DNA from: Oenanthe sinensis
Lineage: Eukaryota; Streptophyta; Magnoliopsida; Apiales; Apiaceae
NCBI GenBank assembly: GCA_028671895.1
Contig: CM053810.1
Span: 67,085,501 to 67,149,500 of the forward strand
Direction of reading: 5' to 3'
Length of the DNA: 64,000 bases
The position numbers and the translations under genes are program-made. The notes beneath the pieces are model-generated. The model worked only from the letters and a program-made list of their open reading frames with translations, was not told the origin of the DNA and searched no databases. Each line of letters begins with the position of its first letter. The stretch's first letter is position 1. This document shows, in pieces, positions 13,478 to 25,776 of the stretch.

Positions 13478-15647
13478 TCAACCATCCGCAGCCTTTTCTG
13501 CAGGAGAAGCTTCTGGAGCACTTGATTTTGCACGTTTAGCCTCGTAATCTTTTACAGCTGCCTTTATTGCATCCTCAGCAAGCATGCTACAATGAAGCTT
13601 CACAGGTGGAAGAGAGAGATGTTTTGCAATTTCCCTGCAATAAAAAAGATATCGGCGCTAGTTAAATAGCAGCAATAATACAACGGAGTAGAGATGCTTA
13701 GCCTAAAGGAAGAAAATCAAATAGAATACTAAAAAAGAGACGCTGAAGTACTTCGCTAACTTTTCATATTATGAAAAGATAAAAAGAGACTGTAAAGATC
13801 ATGGTCAGAAAAAAAAGCTTAATTTTGTTACATTAATGAAATCGAGCAACTAAAAAACACAAACTCAGCTCCAATAAAATTGTGATCCAAAAGATCAATC
13901 TACTTTGGAAAAGCTATGTATAATACTGTCCTCAACATTAGTATTCCAAACATCATAAACATATATAAGCATGACAAATGAAAGTAAAATCACCACTTCT
14001 AGAAAGACCTTAATCCCGCACACATGAGAAATGGATAATGACTCCATCAGAAAGTTATACAAGTAAACATATCAAAAAATGAAACTAAACACATAAGCTA
14101 GTGAAAACAGGATTCTACTTGCAGGCATATTTTTGCTAGAATCTCCCAAAATTTGTCAGAGGAGTTTCAATATTAGTCACTAGAACAAGGACAAACCAGA
14201 AAATAATCATAGTTCTTTGAAATGTCATATCACTAGAAGGAGCAAACTCACGTATTCTTGATAGATACAACATCCTCCATTTGTCTGCCCTTCACCCATT
14301 CGGTAGCTGCAAATTTCAAATAATAATAATAAATGATCAGATACTATATTTGAAAAGCACACAGATGCACAAGTACAACACTAGAAATATCAAAGCATTA
14401 ACTCAATTCAATGATGAGCATTACCCAATAACATAAGCATAGAGCTAAAGCAGCACACTAAATAAGAAAAATCAACATGTCCAAGATAAACGAGTTCTAG
14501 TAGTGTGTATCTACCAACACACCACCTATTTTCATATAAATATTAGAAACATAAAATACTAATTACATTATATTGGTCTGTTCTAGTAGTGTGCTCCATT
14601 TATTATCACTTGCATTCACCATCACTAATATATATTTATACATATTTTATATGATTTTATCCAGAGAGTTATATTATATTTGTAGCCAACAGAATTTTTG
14701 ATTATTAGACTTATATTGAAGGAAACGTGAACTCCTAAATTAGCAATGCCTTTAAGAATGCATGAACGCAAAATGTCATTGATGTTGGACAAGAAGTAAA
14801 ACATTGAAAAGAATATATTCGAGTAAATTAGAGAATACAAACCAGCAACAAGTGACTAAGGCGTATAAGAATCAGTGCCCCATTTCTCAACCTCCATGGC
14901 TCTACGAGTGAATGACCTATTCACTCTTTTGTAACATCAGTAATACATGATCCAAGCCTACGCCCTAAAAATTTGGCTTTGGTTCGATAAGGAGGCGCCC
15001 ATGATAATCCAAAACTTGACAACGTATACTAATAAAAGGCAATACAAGGGTACATGGATAATAGACATTCTCATTTCATTAGAACCAGGGCATTCTATGT
15101 CATTCCCATTTCCCCTCTATCTCATTCCAAGTAGTAAAAACAAAAATCTTAATCAGCACACAATCAATAATTCATAACGACTAATCGACCTTGAACTACA
15201 CAAACATGTTTTCGAACACAAATCCTTACCCATATCACAATAACCAATAAACAAGTCATTAACATTCACCTCATATCTTCAATATAATTCCACAAACATT
15301 TTATCAACTTATTCACATAAACCAATTAAACCAAACACAAATACTAAAAGCATACCAACAGAAGACGAAGCAATAGCGGAACCACAACCAAAAGTCTTGA
15401 AACAAGCATCAACAATCTTCCCAGTCTTATCATCAACCTTAATTTGTAATTTCATCACATCACCACATGCGGGGGCTCCAACAAGCCCAGTACCGACAGT
15501 CGGGTCGGACTTATCAAACGACCCGACGTTCCTAGGGTTATTGTAATGGTCCACAACCCTCTCATGGTAAAATCGAAGCTGCGTAATCGCAGGCACCTCC
15601 TTTCCAAACCCTAACCCTAGAATCCTCTTTGTTGTGTTGCTCAACAT
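13478..15647 (-). CDS. ISU1: Iron-sulfur cluster assembly scaffold ISU1/IscU-like, mitochondrial
   Basis: Scaffold on which the NFS1 cysteine desulfurase complex builds [2Fe-2S] clusters in the mitochondrial matrix, before the HSP70/HSC20 chaperones release them. Exons: 15647-15356, 14306-14252, 13634-13478; they join in frame to 167 codons, the usual size for plant ISU1. Residues 1-24 form a mitochondrial presequence. The conserved core has the three cluster ligands Cys61 (in GAPACGDVMK), Cys88 (FGCGSA) and Cys131 (LHCSMLAEDA), Asp63 next to the first, and the chaperone-binding motif LPPVK at 124-128. The C-terminus is a short Ala/Ser/Glu-rich tail. All splice sites are GT-AG. Intron 1 is about 1 kb and holds nothing recognisable. 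The gene looks intact. Confidence 0.95.
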
Positions 15648-16739
15648 ATTTATTTAATATGTAATTACAAATCAACTTGTATTTTTCTAATAATTTGCGG
15701 TGCTTTTTGAGCTCTTACCCAGATTATTGGAACAAAATATGTGTATACGTGTGTGTTTGTGTATGTATATGTTTCAGCGTAAAGAAACGAGATATTTTTG
15801 TGCGATGCTTATCCGAGAGAGAGAATAAATAAAAGTTAATATTTGGGTGGTTAGTATTAGTGAGGGTTTGGACTATATTTAATATAATGGGCTTCTTCGT
15901 TTGGGCTAGATACTTTGGATTGGGCTCAATAGGCTTCTACTTTTGGACTACATAGATACTTTTTTAGATAATGATTTACATGAATGTTTTTTTTTTAATG
16001 CTAAATTATGTTTTTTACGAGGTTTTTAGGTATTTAGAATTAAATTATGAATAATGATAGAGGTCACAAATTTGTTCCCAAAACATTTTTCAAAATCATG
16101 AGGTGTCAATCTGTTATTGGTAATTTTCTTAAAAATAATATGGTGCCCGCGTGGATTAATATGCGCCTCACCAATAAAAAAATATCAGATATAATTTGAG
16201 AACTTTTTTGGGATCTAATACGACATCTAACATTACTCTTAAATTATTGGGGTCAAGTTCTTTCTTTATTTTTCAAGGGTTGCATATTAGTTTTGTCAAC
16301 CTATTGAAGCAGTTAGACTAGCGATTTTAGAAATTGATATCAGCCAAATTAAAACATCTTTTATAGAGTAGTTTCTAGTAAAATAATAATAATTATTGAT
16401 AATAGCTTATAATCCGTGTGATGTCCGGGTTTTTAATTATATTTTAATAAATATATATTATTGATAGGGTAGTCTCTGACATTTTCCATATATTATTACT
16501 GCATACATATATGCCTAGCCGCTTAGGTGTGGAATATAATATAGATAAAATAATATTGTTTGTATTATTTTTTTCATACCAACCAGTGTGTTCTCAAGTT
16601 CAGATAAGAAAAAAAAAGTTATTTATTCTTTTCCCAATTTTTTTTTAAAATGGAGAGGAAATTTTTAGAATAAAATATATAAGAAATTTTCTCTGAAATT
16701 TTTAGAAAAAACTATAGAATACAAAAAGCAATTACAAAA

Positions 16740-16865
16740 CAAACAAAAAAATTACATAACATACAAAAAATATAGAACACAAAGTTACAGAACATTAATT
16801 AGCAGTGGTGTTCTGTAATTTGTGTTCTATATTTTTTGTATATTATGCAATTTTTTTATTTATTT
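16740..16865. repeat. Foldback with ~55-bp imperfect arms
   Basis: The left arm 16740-16794, ending in ACACAAAGTTACAGAACA, is the near-perfect reverse complement of the right arm starting at 16809 (TGTTCTGTAATTTGTGTTC). The loop is about 14 bases. The pairing decays gradually outward through further A-rich/T-rich sequence. It carries no open frame and is probably a MITE remnant or hairpin-forming non-coding DNA. Confidence 0.7.
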
Positions 16866-16997
16866 TGCCATTATTTTTTATGTTTTATAATTTTTTGTAT
16901 ATTCTTATTTTTCTATAGTTATTTGTTAATCAAATTTTTGTAAAATAGGATTTGGTTGCTCAGTTACTCAAACAAAGAGTTCCTCGCTGAATTTTAC

Positions 16998-17000
16998 ACA

Positions 17001-17040
<40 letters not shown>

Positions 17041-17041
17041 T
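16998..17041. repeat. (CT)n-(TA)n compound microsatellite
   Basis: A CT run of about 10 units passes directly into a TA run of about 11 units. Confidence 0.9.
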
Positions 17042-17967
17042 CTTTTAGTAATATTTATTAATTAATGTTTTCATATATATAATTTTTAGTTTCCTTCATA
17101 TTTTTGAATTACAAATCTATTTACTTATATTTCATAATTATAATATATAAATAATATTTTTTTAAATTCAATTTTTCAAGTCTATTTATTTATTTATTAT
17201 TTTATTTAATTGAAAAAAATTAATTAATACTTTATATTATTACGTATGATTGAGCCTAATTTATAAAATTCCTTTTTTTCTTTGTGTGCTTCGAAAATAT
17301 CCCCATTTATATGTCCCATATCTACATTTATGAATTAAAAGATTTGAATAATCAATTGTTATAATCAATAAGTTTTCAAATCGTTTATTTGAAAAATTGA
17401 AATCCTTTTAATTTATAGGATTTTATATTTTTGAAGTTCATTATTATATTCTTATAATATTTTATCAACATTCAGTCAAATTTATTATACCATTATAAAA
17501 TACTGATATATTTTATTAAAATGATTGGATAAATTAAATAAATATATACAAAATGATAATAATTTTTTTACATACATTTTTAGTTTTTAATATATTTTTC
17601 AAACTGAGCGTGAAGTACATGTAAAATACTAGTTAAAAGAATTTAGGGAATTTGCCTGAAATACTATTTTCCCATTCTTTTTTCTATGTTTACCACCATA
17701 TTACTTTTGTTTTAAAGTTATACTTTTTAATTTACATATATACGTCTTAAATATATTATAATTTTTAAAAATACGGTCCATTATTATACTGGTAGTTAGT
17801 TGGGGGTTGAGCTGTACTTTAATTGTATCTCCTTTCTTTCTATACAAATTCAAGTCTCGTCTACAACAGCAACTATACCAGCAATACTCACTATACCAAC
17901 TCAAAATTAAAAACACATCTGAATTAACATGTTACTTAGGTTGCAAAACTACTACTCAATCAATCAT

Positions 17968-18570
17968 AATAAACCAAAATTACAACTCAAAACAATCAAA
18001 TTCAGCAACACTCACTAGTCCATATCAAAATTAAAATCAAAATGAACTATTATTTTACTTTGGTTGCAAAATCCAGAATTTCAATACCCATGGTCAATCA
18101 ACTATAATAAATCAAAATTGCAACTCAAAACAACTGAATTCAACAACAGTCACTGCACTAGTTTGAAATATCCTATTTCAAGTGCTCAGCCGATCAGTCA
18201 ACCAAAATAACCCTGAATTGTAACTAAAAATAACCAAAATCAACAATTAGACCAGCTCGAAATTAAAACTAAATTGAACTAGGATGATGATCAATCAATC
18301 AGAATAAAACTAATTGCAACTCAAAGTAACTAATTCATCATTAACACCTGCTAAGGTCTTGTAATCTCAAAAATCAAAATTATAAACCAAAACCGCAACC
18401 TAAAACAATCAAATTCATATATATCATTCAACTTCAATTGCAACTCAAAACCACATATTCAAATTTATATCATAGGTTTCATATCAATAACAATATCAAA
18501 CTGACATCATAGTTTAAAAATTTTTATTTAACCTCAATTGCAATTAAAAACTATGTAATCAAATTGAAAA
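17968..18570. repeat. Degenerate dispersed-tandem repeat built on TTGCAACTCAAAA
   Basis: The word AATTGCAACTCAAAACAA followed by a variant of CTGAATTCAACAACA recurs at about 17970, 18114, 18216, 18312, 18390, 18438 and 18537, each copy diverged and with uneven spacing (about 50-145 bases). All copies have the same orientation. I do not recognise the family. It may be a decayed minisatellite. Confidence 0.6.
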
Positions 18571-18790
18571 TAAAAATCTAGATCATACCTTGTTAGAAAA
18601 CTTAAATTTCGGCAGGATATGATGCTAGTTGATAATGACGGAGTGTTGGAGTATGAAAGAATGGTGTTTGAATTGAAAAAGTATGACGTGTAAGGTTACG
18701 ATTTTGTAAAACGAGAATCAGTGTATATTTGGAAATAGAAAAAGAAGGAACCGTATTTTTATAAATATGAATTGTTGCAATAGTATTTAA

Positions 18791-18791
18791 C

Positions 18792-18842
<51 letters not shown>
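18791..18842. repeat. (TA)n microsatellite
   Basis: About 25 uninterrupted TA units. Confidence 0.95.
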
Positions 18843-18845
<3 letters not shown>

Positions 18846-19928
18846 TGTATATATAAAAATTGCCCAAGAATTTATCGGTCAAGTACTCTTACAACCGCTT
18901 ACTCCGTATATTATCAAGGCAAAAAAAAAGAATTATATTATAGTTAAACACTTATTTAATTATATGCCACAGGCCCAAAGCAACAAGGCCTAGTATTATT
19001 TTATTTCCACCAATAATAGCTTCGAAACAAACAAATTAGTACGGACTAATTGTAAAATTAAAGTTAGGTCAACTTGGACTATCATCACGCATGTCTTTTC
19101 TTCTTTATTAATTAAAGCCTTCCTTCAATTGGCTTTATTAATTAAAGCCTCGGTCAATATCTTCCATTTGTTTATGTATTTTTTAGAAAGTGTGAGGCAC
19201 ACATTTTAAGGTATATATAAAGTATAGCTTTATAATTTATTTTAGAAACTTTCTTTTTTTATAAAAATTTAACAATCCTAGTTTTATATTAAAAAAAAAT
19301 TAAAAATAAGTTATGAATCTATTTTTAAAATGCACATTAAAATACAAATCGAACACTCTGAAAAAAATATGAAAAGAATGTAAACAATCTAGTGGCACGG
19401 AATGAGTATCACTTTCTTCCACTAGTGATGTTAATTAGCTAGTTAATTGTTACTACATTATGTATAACCCCGTATATATACATATATATTGTCACTTTGT
19501 ATAAACATCTGAATGAAGTGCCGGCCCGGTTTGTTTGTTTGCTCAAAGTTTCAAACTAGCATCGGGCTTGTTTTATTTGCATCATTCATGCATGCACCAT
19601 ATTGACATTAACATAGTGTATATATGTCTCTTTCCCCACTCAATAATGTAGTTGATAAAACTGGCGTGATAGAATTTGATAACGTTAAATATTAACATCT
19701 AATAAGATTAGTTACCGACATTTGATTACTAGCTTTATACACGTCAAGATATGTATGTTCGGGTTGACACCTAATATTATAGCTAGACCGCCTAGCTAAA
19801 AATAATATACTAATAAATATGATATTATAATTTAATACTGTATTAACCTGAATTAATACATACATTTTGAAAGGGATAACATTAATTAATTGAGACATCC
19901 ATTCAATAACTAAGAATACATGAGTAGA

Positions 19929-20055
19929 GAGTAGCTCAATCAGTAGTAGAGTTATTCATTTGTTGTTCCCGAGATTTTGGTTCAATTATTTCCTATATCA
20001 ATATATATTGAACAGATATTAAAGAGTATCCTAAATAATTAAAAAAAAACATATA
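19929..20055 (+). mobile_element. tRNA-derived SINE
   Basis: The sequence starts with GAGTAGCTCAATCAGTAGTAG, as an A box (TAGCTCAATCAG) of an internal Pol III promoter, and has a B-box-like GGTTCAATTATTTCC about 40 bases later. It ends at an A-run at 20040-20050. It resembles the tRNA-like head of the second SINE on the other strand at 57765-57868. It cannot fold into a full tRNA, so I reject a functional tRNA gene. Confidence 0.6.
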
Positions 20056-20875
20056 TACTACTGTATAATGAAGAATAAGAGGAAAGAAAAGCGGTCCGTA
20101 TTAGGATTACATGAGTGAATTATCGAGATGTCAAAATTAATACTCTTGAACAAGCACAAGTGAGAGCGCGCGAGCAATTAATTACATGCTGATGATTTAA
20201 TTAATTATGAGTTACTCTCTAAATTAATAATTTCAAAGCTAGGCAATAGCTAAACCGCCTAACTAGAAAAAATATAGAGCAGGTTAGAGTTAATTATAAA
20301 TTATTTATAAGATAATTCAAACGGATTCATAATGATATATATAAAATTATAATCAAGAACAAAGCCTTAGAGTTCAAATAATAACGAATATGCATTTTTT
20401 CCCCATCTCGTAAGCATACTTTGATTGATGGAATGCATGGTGTAAAAATTGACACGTACTTATAATCATACGTAGTTTTTCAGTTGCAGTTAAAATGTCA
20501 AGATGCCAGCCAATAATACTACAAAACACTTGTTAATTAAAGTAAGAATGTGGTGAAAGCGGGTTCAGCCGCATAACAAAAATTCTTCAAAACCATAATC
20601 AAAACTCAAAAGGGTCTTGTATTTCTTAATTCTGTGGTTCAGTAAAAGTTGGTGAAACAACGTCCCAAAGCAAGTGAATCCATATATATACAGTTCGATT
20701 TCACATGATAAATTTAACTTTTAATTTATGAAATCCACTACCTTCCATATTATAGGAATAAAAAAAGAGAGACTTTTTAGACTTGGGGTAGAAATTGATA
20801 ATGTTTATATGGCCTTTGAGAGATATAATAAACTTTGTTACCTCATGGCTGGCTGCAACAACTACTAATGTTAAT

Positions 20876-20878
20876 ATA

Positions 20879-20963
<85 letters not shown>

Positions 20964-20972
20964 GTATATGTA
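20876..20972. repeat. (TA)n microsatellite with TACATA/TGTA interruptions
   Basis: About 95 bases of TA units broken by a few CA or GTA steps. An open frame across it encodes only alternating Ile-Tyr and is not a gene. Confidence 0.95.
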
Positions 20973-22107
20973 GTACTAGTTATATAATAATATATATTTA
21001 TTCACTTAAAAAGAACTTTTATACAAAGATATGCTTATCAAGATTCAAGTGTGCTGCCAACAAGCAGCGCATGTAGGCCCTAAAGAGCTCAGAATATGCA
21101 GCATTTGACCTAAAACAATCACCATCAGTTTTTTAGTTTTGTTTGCATCTTTACGATCGCCAACAAATTAAAAAATATATATTATAATAATAAAGAAAAT
21201 TAAAGTCATATTGGAATATTGCTTTAGCGAGACACAGCAGCTAGTTTACAATAACAAAAATTTTATTTGAAGTCGACAGTCCGCATATTCATGCATGGTA
21301 GCTAGCTTGTTATTACAATGTGTGTGCATGTGTAAATATCTGTTTGTTGAAAATGCAGCTTTTAGTGACAAAACTAAACTACTATATCTTGAATTCTGGG
21401 TATGGTTATTTGGATAAATTGAATTTTATAAGTTATGGTGTTAATTACCATAGACTTCAGAAGAACTATGCTACTGTACAATATAGCCGATTAGGGTCGA
21501 AGTGATCGAGCTTAGCTTCAACACAATGAATGGTTCTTTCTTAGAACTTTTATAGCTACACTTGCTATTCTTATAACCTAATGTAAAAGAACATGTCTAT
21601 TTATTTGTTAATATATCCGATTTACTAAATATTTCTATATAGGAGTATATTAACGCAACGAAGGCCCCGCTAAACAAGGCATATGCCTGATTGGTAATGA
21701 AAGGGTTAGATAATTATCATAATTTGATATAGGCATTACTAGGATAATTTACTATATATATATTGGCAAAAAAAAAAACTAGCTAGGTAAACCCGTCAAC
21801 ATTTAATTTCACGTACACTTTGCAATTCTAACTATCTTACTTCCTGTGTTTGGAAATAATTACCGTTTGATTTTTTTGACACATATATTTAAGAGTTTTG
21901 ATTACATGATTAAATTTATTATTTTTAATTTTTTTTATTAATAAAAATATTAAATTAAAATTTTTATTCGAAAAAAATTTAAAAATAATAATTTTAGTTA
22001 TGTAGTCGATTGTTATTTTGATTGAATTAACTGAACTATGAGGTGTTCTTTTTCTTTTTCTTTTTGACAAGATCCCAACTTGAAGTTTAAGTGCCTAGTT
22101 ATTATGG

Positions 22108-22332
22108 GCCTGTTTGGCAAAGGCCAATTTATGGAAATAAGGGCTTATTTCCGGAAAAAAGTAGGGATGTATGTACTTTTCAGAAATAAGCCCTTATTTC
22201 CAGAAAAAAGTAAGTTCATATTTGGTTTTAAAATTCTAAAACAAATATTTATCTTTAAAAAAATATGAAAATATGTAAAAATAAAATAAAAAATAAGCTA
22301 CTTATTTTAAGTTTATGGAACCCCAAACACCC
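22108..22332. mobile_element. Tourist-like MITE with internal hairpin
   Basis: The left end GGGCCTGTTTGGCAAA is the typical terminus of plant PIF/Harbinger MITEs. The right side ends in CCCCAAACACCC. Inside, GGAAATAAGGGCTTATTTCC (22133 on) is repeated inverted (GAAATAAGCCCTTATTTCC, near 22183), so the left half itself forms a hairpin. No coding capacity. Confidence 0.65.
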
Positions 22333-23773
22333 ACTATATATTAGGCTCAAAATATATACATTAGGATGTGTTGTCCGCGGATTTTGGCTACAATAGGTTT
22401 CGAAAGTGTATTGAAATAATGGAATTAATTTAAATTGATTATGACGGTTAATAATGATTAGAGTCGTGTGTACCTATATTCCATTCGTTTGGCTTATTTT
22501 ATAAGTAATTTATAAATTGAAAATATAGAGTATCCCAAACAGGGTCATTATTGGATCAATCAAATTCTAGTAATTGAATAGTAGTTTATCCAATTGTTTA
22601 AATATTTTAAATAGTTTTTAAAAATATTTTCTTTATATGATTTGAATTTAATTTTTACAATAATAATTTTAAAATTTATTTAATATTATATGTATATATT
22701 TTTATATACTTTTATATTTATATTTTAATAAAATAATGTTTATGTGTTTTATTTAGAAATGTGCATTAGTTAGGAGATTAATATGAGATATATTTTAGTT
22801 AGGAGATTAATATCTAATAAGATAATATTTGTGTGTTTTGTTTAGACATGTGTATTATTAGTTATGAGATTAATTTGAGATGTGATTTTGATTAGGAGGA
22901 TAATTTTTAAAAATTAAAGCCAATAATAACTGTCGAACCCAAATACCAACGACAAATTTTTAATGTTTCAGTTTTAATAATATAGTATATATATATATAT
23001 TTGTATCAATTATTTTATTTAAAATACTAATATGTATTTATTTAAAATACTAATATGTATTTATACTTTATAAAACATTTATAATTATCAGTTAAATATT
23101 TACAAAAGTTGAATGGTAATGAAACTGATATATAATTTTGTTATTTAATTATTTAAAAAAGTTAAATGATAATAAAACTGATTTAATTGTATTGGATATA
23201 TATAATATTAGAGAAAATTGTGCCTGAGGGTGGTCTCAAGAGTTCTCTTGAGGTTATAAAAACATAAGCATAAAATAGTGATGGCAGTTTTGTAAATATA
23301 AGACCCAACCCCTTACATTTACAAAAATACCTCTAATTTACTATTATAATTCTTTTAATCTCGGGGTGTTACATGAGGGCACCCGCCCAACAACCTCATA
23401 ATACTATACTAAATTATATATATTTAATTATTTTTGTTAGGTGTTTAGTTTTTTTTGGAAGATGTTGAACCAGCCAAACTAAACCCATGTTTCCTTATAA
23501 AATTAATTATAAAATATATTTGTGAAATTTTAGGGATATATTTTACTAAATATGAAAATTAATTAATTTTATCTGATATAATTTTCATATTACGATATTA
23601 TTCTGATTTGAAAGATATATTATTTATTTATTTTTACTAATTTATTCATTAATATTTAATTGATTATGGCGGTTGATTTCGAACTCCTCATAGGTTCTAT
23701 ATATAATTAGCGAAAAAGACTTGAGGTGAGTTGATATTCACCCATCCCACGCTAATTATAATGTTAAAAAATA

Positions 23774-23990
23774 TTTCCTTCATCTCTAATTATTTGTTCC
23801 TTTTAATCTTTTATATGTATTTAACGCGTATATTTTATATAATTTTGATAAAAAAATCAGTTTTTTAAAAATAGAAATTTGATATTTAAAATTTTATTTA
23901 AAAATAATAATTTATCGGTTATATTTTTTATGCACGTTAAAATATGTGCAAAAAATCAAAGTAATAATTAATTAGGGACATAGGGAGTAG
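23774..23990. mobile_element. Stowaway-like MITE
   Basis: The left end TTCCTTCATCTCTAATTATTTGTTCC faces the right end TAATTAGGGACATAGGGAGTA in inverse orientation, the CTCCCT...AGGGAG layout of Stowaway (Tc1/mariner) MITEs. The middle is AT-rich without an open frame. The ends are diverged, so the element is old. Confidence 0.5.
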
Positions 23991-24540
23991 AAAAAATGTA
24001 ATAAAAGATATAAAAAAGGAAATGTATACTATTTTTATTCCATTTAATAAAAGTAAAGAAAAAACCATTAAAAATATATAAAGAGTAATAATATATGAAT
24101 CTTTTATTATAATTAAAATTAGAAATACAACAATACAATTATATATGATATTAAATAGAAATAAAAATATTAATAATGGATAAAATAAAAATAAATGAAT
24201 AAATTAAAGTAGAAATTAAAATGTTAAAGTGCAAATATGAAAATCTTTTCTATTAAAAATATAATAATAGAGTAATATATGATATTTAATAAAATTAAAT
24301 ATATTATTGAAGTAACAAAAATAAAAATAAATACCTTCAGTGGGACCAGATGAGGGACCTACTAATCTCACTTACAAGCTCAAGCTCAACCTTCCCTCCA
24401 TATCTCCTCTAACTGGTCTGTTGTGCTGACTGCTAAGCCTCAAAATAACAATTTTTTGTATCTATAAAAACTCTACATACAAACCACAACCACAACCACT
24501 AGTAGTATTTTATACTTACCAGTACACTGTTTTTGCTCTA

Positions 24541-25776
24541 CTCTCTCTCTATTTTGTTTATAGCAGAGAGAAAAAAAGAGTTATTTATACCTACTCATCA
24601 CACACTATCTTTGTCACACCAAGAAACACATCACTCATAAGAGTTTGTTTCCCAAACAACTTTTATACTCTCTCTCTCTCTCTCTCACACACACACATTC
24701 TCATTCTTGTTCTTCTACACATATATTGCTGTTTAGTTGTGTAATCTATAGTTGCTTATACGATTCTGTGTTTATATTTACTAATTTGCAGATTAAGTAT
24801 ACTTCTCTTTCTGGGTTGTTAACTGTCTGTTTCTTCGTAATTGTCAATTTTCTTGATAATGTAATTGTCAAACATCTACTATATTTGTTTCTTGTATTTC
24901 TATGCCCTTTTCTTGTTTCATCTGAATCTTTTCTCTATAAATTGTATCATGGGTCCTCGTTAATATTCATTCTGGATTGTTGTTTGGCTCTTTTTTAAGG
25001 GTTTCTTTTGTTTTAGTGAATGCCCATTTGTTTAAACTTGTTCTAGAGGTGTATTTGTACTTTCTTAGCAATGGGGTTTCGCTAATTTTTGTGTCTTGTT
25101 TGTTTCTTGAAATCGAAACTTCTTAGAGTTCTGCATAGTTGCATTTTAGCCTATAAGATTCAGGTCATGTAACTGTGTCTCAGACTTGTTGTTCCATTAG
25201 TTTGCCTTTAGTGTATGTGAAAAATTAAGAGTAGAGGTGAGGTGATGGATCTGAGGTGTTCTGAGGTTAGCCGCTAGTTGACATTTTAGTCGATGGAGAG
25301 TGTGTTATTTGTCCGTTAGACTTAGTTTCTTGATCATCAATGAATACAATTCGTTAGTAATTTAGTATCAGCTTATTTCACTTTGATATGGAATCCAAGT
25401 AGGAAGATTCCAATCTTTATCTGAATCACTTCATCATTAAAAAGATTCTTTTATCACTCTTTATAACATGTAACTGATTCATTTCTACTGAGATTTTATT
25501 CCGGAATTTGCACATTCTTATCCATGGACCTCGCCAAGGTCCATTTATACGTTGGAAATAATAATCAAGCCATCCCTGTTTTTTTGAACCAATATTCTTA
25601 CCGATGAACATATAGCTATTATATTGGCCTCTTGAGACCCTAAGAGTGGAAGTTTGAGCTTCTTGCGAGTCATTTGTAGCAAATATCATATCTGTACTAC
25701 TGCTGTCCATTTTTAAAGGAGAAGGAAACAAAAGAAGAAAATTTTCATTCTTCACTTGCTTAAATTTTAATATATA
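24541..25776 (+). promoter_or_regulatory. Promoter / long 5' leader of the boron transporter gene
   Basis: A pyrimidine-rich stretch with CTCTCTCT and CACACACA runs (24541-24705) precedes the BOR1-like start codon by about 1.1 kb. This is typical of a plant 5' UTR start, and a leader intron before the ATG is likely. Three ATGTAA hexamers (24859, 25167, 25468) lie in this leader region. Whether each is exonic cannot be told from sequence alone. An open frame on the opposite strand (25426-25755, 109 codons) lies here too; I do not recognise it. Confidence 0.45.
24667..24704. repeat. (TC)n-(AC)n microsatellite in the presumed leader
   Basis: About ten TC units followed by about six AC units, in the CT-rich zone upstream of the boron transporter. 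Confidence 0.85.

Larger units (their letters stand above)
15648..24540. other. Gene-free, AT-rich, repeat-filled intergenic region
   Basis: About 9 kb between ISU1 (transcribed left) and the boron transporter (transcribed right) without a credible exon on either strand. Open frames here are short and follow simple repeats. I see microsatellites, a foldback at 16740-16865, a degenerate repeat array at 17968-18570, a SINE near 19929, a Tourist-like MITE at 22108 and a Stowaway-like MITE at 23774. The first few hundred bases should include the ISU1 promoter. Confidence 0.65.

Noticed and set aside
16055..16215. MITE with GTTCCCAAAA / TTTTGGGATC ends
   Set aside because: The inverted match is too short and imperfect to support an element.
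17968..18570. CRISPR-like array
   Set aside because: Copies are diverged and unevenly spaced, and this is eukaryotic nuclear DNA; no CRISPR array exists here.
19929..20010. tRNA gene
   Set aside because: A- and B-box words are present but the acceptor and T stems do not pair; a SINE head explains it better. The same applies to 57800-57868.
20795..21076. Open frame of alternating Ile-Tyr
   Set aside because: It is just the translation of a TA/CA microsatellite.
24645..24998. 117-codon open frame upstream of BOR1
   Set aside because: It begins in a CT/CA microsatellite and reads as hydrophobic low-complexity; it is more likely part of the leader or leader intron.
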